From: Lingula anatina
Taxonomy: Eukaryota; Brachiopoda; Lingulata; Lingulida; Lingulidae
NCBI RefSeq assembly: GCF_001039355.2
Contig: NW_019773575.1
Span: 11,614 to 39,731, forward strand
Length of the DNA: 28,118 nt
Reading direction: 5' to 3'
The position numbers were made by a program, and so were the translations under genes. Under the pieces are notes generated by a model. It was not told where the DNA came from. It ran no database searches and saw nothing but the letters and a program-made list of their open reading frames with translations. Positions 25,406 to 28,118 of the stretch are shown piece after piece. Numbering within the stretch: position 1 is the first letter of the stretch; every line of letters begins with the position of its first letter.

Positions 25406-28070
25406 TTTCTGTATTAGTGTATCTGTGCTCCTGTTTCTACGAAGAGACATAAGTAATTGACTACCCGAATTTTTCTGTATGTTTGTCAGCTTTGGTGTCT
25501 AGTCAAGCCAAGTACGGATATCACATTATATTCTAGGAGAAGGAGGGGCGCCTAGGCTCTACAACAGTTCCTTTGACGCCATCAGGGCCATCTATGTGAA
25601 GGAAGGATTTAATGGCTTGTTTGCTGGGTAAGTACACTTTCTCTCTTGAGACAGGCTGTTAGACAGACAGACAGGGTAAGCTATGCTGAAGTGCTGAGAG
25701 ATAGTTGAACAGACAAATGGGTAGACATGCAGACAGATACAGACATACGAAATGATAACATTATTGACAGATAGACAATCAGACAGACTGACAAGGTGAC
25801 AGATAGACAAGTTGACAGACTGCCAAGGTGACAGATAGACAATCAGACAGACTGACAAGGTGACAGATAGACAGACACATACACACTCACACATTTGGGC
25901 AGAGATGCTGAGAGGTAATTGACCAGGCAGATGGATAGACATGCAGACACACATAGACATACGAAATAATAGCATTATTGACAGATATATACTGTCAGAC
26001 ATTGATATGACATCAAGGATAATATTAATACAATTTTGATTTATTAGTTCTCTCTCTTTTGATCTGCAGTCTTTCAGCAGGGTTGCTAAGGCAGGCAACA
26101 TACACTACTACCAGGCTTGGGATCTATACTACTCTCTTGGATAGGGTCAGGGCTAGGTAAGGTCAATTTGCATTCAGTTAAAATAATGAAACTGAGAGTG
26201 TATTCAGAACAGCGGACTAACAGATACCCTGGTCAAATGTTGTGACCCACTATTGACATTGCATTCATGTGTACTGACCATATTTGATCCTCAGATTTGT
26301 TAGTCTGCTGTTCTGAATGTGCCGTAAGATACGTTGATAAAAAACATTATTGGAACTTCCAGTTGTGAGAATGCATTTTCATGACTTTTTTTTTTGTTCT
26401 TACTGTTAACAGCCTGAGTCATTGTAAAAAGTTGGCAACATCGTCTAAGGGCCTGTTCAGAACCAAGCTGATTTGTGGACTAACTGATCTGCGGATCAAA
26501 TATGGACGACCCACTTAAAAGAGTAACGCTTAATCCAGTAATGCATTCCCCACAGAGATTACAGGCATACTTTCAAGTAAGTCTGCCATATTTGATCTGC
26601 AGATCATTGAGTCCATGGATTCAACTTGGTTTTAAACAGGGCCTAAATCATAGCATCAAATCAGTGAATTTTAGACAGGGACATTTGTGGATGAAAGTGT
26701 TTTCTTGTCTTTCACAGGAACCAGGGGGAAAATCCTAATTTTGCTTCTTTGTTGGCTATTGGTCTTGTTGCTGGTGGTTGTGGGGCAGTCGTTGGAACCC
26801 CCGCTGAGATTTCCCTCATACGAATGTGTGCTGATGGCAGGTAAGTTTGTGTGAGTTTGTGCACACGTGATCGAATGCATGTGTGCATGTTGCACCAGGG
26901 CCTTACAAAAACTTGATGCTCAAAACCATTTCACTCCCAAGGGGATTAATTTTTTTGTTATGAAATTTTTCCCACTAGTATCAGCACTAGTGGGCTAGAC
27001 ATGGTCTTAAAGTGCAATTTAAGTTCACAAGTGATCTTACACAATCTTAATCATTACAACAGAAGTCTTAAAATGGACTGAATCTGCTTTTAAGATCAAA
27101 AATGATCTAACATTTATTTAAGTGGTCAAGCAGTTTCCTCCCTTCACAAGGGGACACCTTCCCTCACAATAGAGGACACCTCTGCTCACAATAGGAGAAT
27201 GTGTAAGGGGAGGTCTGGTCTTACACATGTTTTAAGATCATGTTTTAAGATCATTTGTGTTTTTAAATTGCACTTTAAGACCAAATGAAGCCCACTAGTG
27301 CAGCAGATTTCCAACTTTAAGGGAGCCAAAAGTATTATTTTTGAGCCAGATACAGAGGGCCTCATGCTATTTTTTTCAGAATTTTTCACTAACTAGCAGT
27401 CTCATCCCTGATATTTAGAAACACTAAATATGTGCACTCGCACACGTGAAAGTACACACACATACATACACACGCATACATACACTAAGATGTGTGCAGG
27501 TGAATTTAATTTCTTTTAAAATTTTAACTTTTCATGAGAATAACTTACCAGGTCTTTTGTTGCTTTCAATTCTACATTGTTATGTAAAGAAGAATATGAT
27601 TGTAGCGGAAGGAGTGAGGGAGGAGAAAAAAAGAGACAGCGAGTGAGAGCAGACATGCTGAGAACTTTTCAGAATGGTCGGACATTTGGACTGGCAGTAA
27701 TGACTGGCTTACTTTATTTGTGAATGTGACAGGTTTGAAATGGAAGTGAAAAAACACTTTGGGTCTTATATAATTTTATAAGTGATGTATGTCGAATGAT
27801 GACTGTAAATTCAAAATTGCAGCTCTTAAAACTCTTGTCGGTCTTTTGGACCCACCGAGTCCAATTTTTTTACCAGTCCAGACAAATTTTGCCATTCATG
27901 CTGATCAGACCGACAGTTTCAGCATGTCTGTTAGAGGAAACCCAAATAAGCCTGCAATACACATGTTGCAATATTCCAGGTTACCAAAAGAACAACAGAG
28001 AGGGTACACCAATGTGTTTAATGCTTTGTCAAGAATAACGAAAGAAGAGGGAATTGCCACATTGTGGAGG
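25178..28070 (+). CDS. SLC25A11: Mitochondrial 2-oxoglutarate/malate carrier (5' exon and 3' half missing)
   Basis: Inner-membrane antiporter exchanging cytosolic malate for matrix 2-oxoglutarate, part of the malate-aspartate shuttle. Exons: 25178-25239, 25537-25627, 26070-26156, 26718-26840, 27980-28070, and continuing beyond the window. The carrier signature appears as QPLDVVKNRLQLSG in repeat 1, with KEGFNGLFAGLSAGLLRQ and TYTTTRLGIYTTL after it. Repeat 2 shows VGTPAEISLIRMCADGR and QQRGYTNVFNALSRITKEEG then LWR. TYTTTRLGIYT and the PAE-x(4)-R variant point to the oxoglutarate carrier rather than the dicarboxylate carrier or UCPs. About 160 of the usual 310 or so residues are present. The N-terminal exon, ending in GG of a Gly codon, is not found. 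Confidence 0.92.
25369..25403. repeat. (GT)n microsatellite
   Basis: An uninterrupted GT run of about 34 bp in the carrier intron. Confidence 0.95.
25537..25627 (+). CDS. SLC25A11: Carrier exon: matrix helix region
   Basis: Encodes (G)EGGAPRLYNSSFDAIRA, IYVKEGFNGLFA and the GG of a split Gly before GTAAGT. It aligns in memory with the GEGAKxREYKTSFHAL region of SLC25A11. The acceptor is TATATTCTAG. Confidence 0.93.
25650..25995. repeat. GACA/GATA-rich minisatellite with a duplicated block of about 220 bp
   Basis: Runs of GACAGATAGACAATCAGACA and variants. The block around 25687-25770 (TGCTGAGAG, GTAGACATGCAGACA, GACATACGAAAT, CATTATTGACAGATA) recurs at about 25907-25987. Antisense translation gives a spurious 169-codon ORF. 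Confidence 0.88.
26070..26156 (+). CDS. SLC25A11: Carrier exon: TM2 region
   Basis: Completes Gly, then LSAGLLRQATYTTTRLG, IYTTLLDRVRA plus AG of a split Arg before GTAAGG. RQATYTTTRLGIYT is the most diagnostic segment for the oxoglutarate carrier. Confidence 0.95.
26198..26324. mobile_element. Hairpin MITE family B, diverged copy
   Basis: ATTCAGAACAGCGGACTAAC (26202-26221) is inverted as GTTAGTCTGCTGTTCTGAAT (26299-26318) with one mismatch. The inner arms also pair (GGTCAAATGTTG versus CATATTTGATCC). Arm sequence resembles the element at 26449-26643. The exact left edge is unclear. Confidence 0.75.
26449..26643. mobile_element. Hairpin MITE family B, complete copy, PIF/Harbinger-like
   Basis: Two arms of about 57 bp pair across the element: GGGCCTGTTCAGAACCAAGC... 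with ...ACTTGGTTTTAAACAGGGCC, and CGGATCAAATATGG with CCATATTTGATCTG. A TAA target duplication flanks it (26446-26448, 26644-26646). GGGCC ends with TAA duplications fit PIF/Harbinger (Tourist-type) MITEs by established knowledge. Confidence 0.88.
26718..26840 (+). CDS. SLC25A11: Carrier exon: TM3 and second signature
   Basis: Completes Arg, then NQGENPNFASLLAIGLVAGG, CGAVVGTPAEISLIRMCADG plus AG of a split Arg before GTAAGT. Gly-rich TM3 and TPAE-x(4)-R match the carrier family. Confidence 0.95.
26985..27300. mobile_element. CACTA-like nonautonomous element, 316 bp
   Basis: Terminal inverted repeats of about 60 bp begin CACTAGTGGGCT and share GGTCTTAAAGTGCAATTTAA. A 3-bp duplication CAG flanks it (26982-26984, 27301-27303). 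CACTA termini with a 3-bp duplication are characteristic of the CACTA/EnSpm superfamily, which is an inference here because there is no transposase. Confidence 0.83.
27430..27495. repeat. CA-rich degenerate repeat
   Basis: CACACACATACATACACACGCATACATACAC-like tract inside the carrier intron. Confidence 0.75.
27980..28070 (+). CDS. SLC25A11: Carrier exon: second matrix helix
   Basis: Completes Arg, then LPKEQQRGYTNVFNALSR, ITKEEGIATLWR, ending in phase 0 before GTATGG. The frame stays open into the upstream intron to 27789, but that extension has no carrier similarity. Confidence 0.94.
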
Positions 28071-28118
28071 GTATGGCTACTTTATGTGATATTTCAGTTA
28101 TTCTGAAAAATTCCATAA

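Noticed and set aside
25650-25900. CRISPR-like direct repeats
   Set aside because: The GACAGATAGACA units have no regular spacers and sit in an animal intron; this is a minisatellite.
25592-26101. 169-codon minus-strand ORF
   Set aside because: It is antisense to carrier exons and the GACA/GATA minisatellite; the Cys/Ser/Leu/Val-rich repeats come from the DNA repeat.
27789-28106. 105-codon plus-strand ORF extending upstream of the last carrier exon
   Set aside because: The part before 27980 has no carrier similarity, and TATTCCAG/G with the correct phase marks the real exon start.

Overview
This is a stretch of animal nuclear genome. Genes are split into short exons with GT-AG introns. The surroundings are AT-rich and full of microsatellites, hairpin-type DNA transposon relics and a LINE relic. 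No bacterial operons, rRNA, tRNA or CRISPR are visible. The exon layout and repeat types suggest an aquatic invertebrate, but the phylum cannot be fixed from the sequence alone.

Three protein genes can be built by hand, with all splice phases consistent unless noted. (1) Minus strand, about 11734 down to 4067: an unrecognised lysine-rich, low-complexity protein of about 535 residues in ten supported exons plus a candidate last exon. Nearly all exons are phase 0 at both ends. (2) Minus strand, 22866 down to 14346: cytosolic glyceraldehyde-3-phosphate dehydrogenase (GAPDH) in eight recognisable exons. The short first coding exon and one internal exon of about 116 bp are not found; the flanking phases prove that the internal one is needed. 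(3) Plus strand, 25178 to 28070 and continuing past the window: the N-terminal half of the mitochondrial 2-oxoglutarate/malate carrier (SLC25A11 type) in five exons, with its first exon not found.

Layout: 1-4066 is non-genic or 3' flank, with one MITE copy and a GT/GA microsatellite. 4067-11734 is the lysine-rich gene, whose 3' part carries a 646 bp PIF/Harbinger-like foldback element. 11735-14345 is intergenic. 14346-22866 is GAPDH, whose 5.2 kb intron holds a tandem repeat of about 380 bp, a dead LINE split by a 978 bp inverted-repeat element, and isolated NRF1-like and YY1-like motifs. 22867-25177 is the divergent interval between GAPDH and the carrier, with long poly-C and poly-A runs, three successive hairpins and an N. 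25178-28118 is the carrier gene, with three intronic MITEs and a GACA-rich minisatellite.

Functional link: GAPDH makes cytosolic NADH, and the 2-oxoglutarate/malate carrier is a core part of the malate-aspartate shuttle that moves those reducing equivalents into mitochondria. The two genes lie head to head with about 2.3 kb between their nearest recognised exons, so shared control is possible but not shown. Two single Ns (16601, 24937) sit close to places where expected exons are missing, so part of the apparent damage may be assembly loss.
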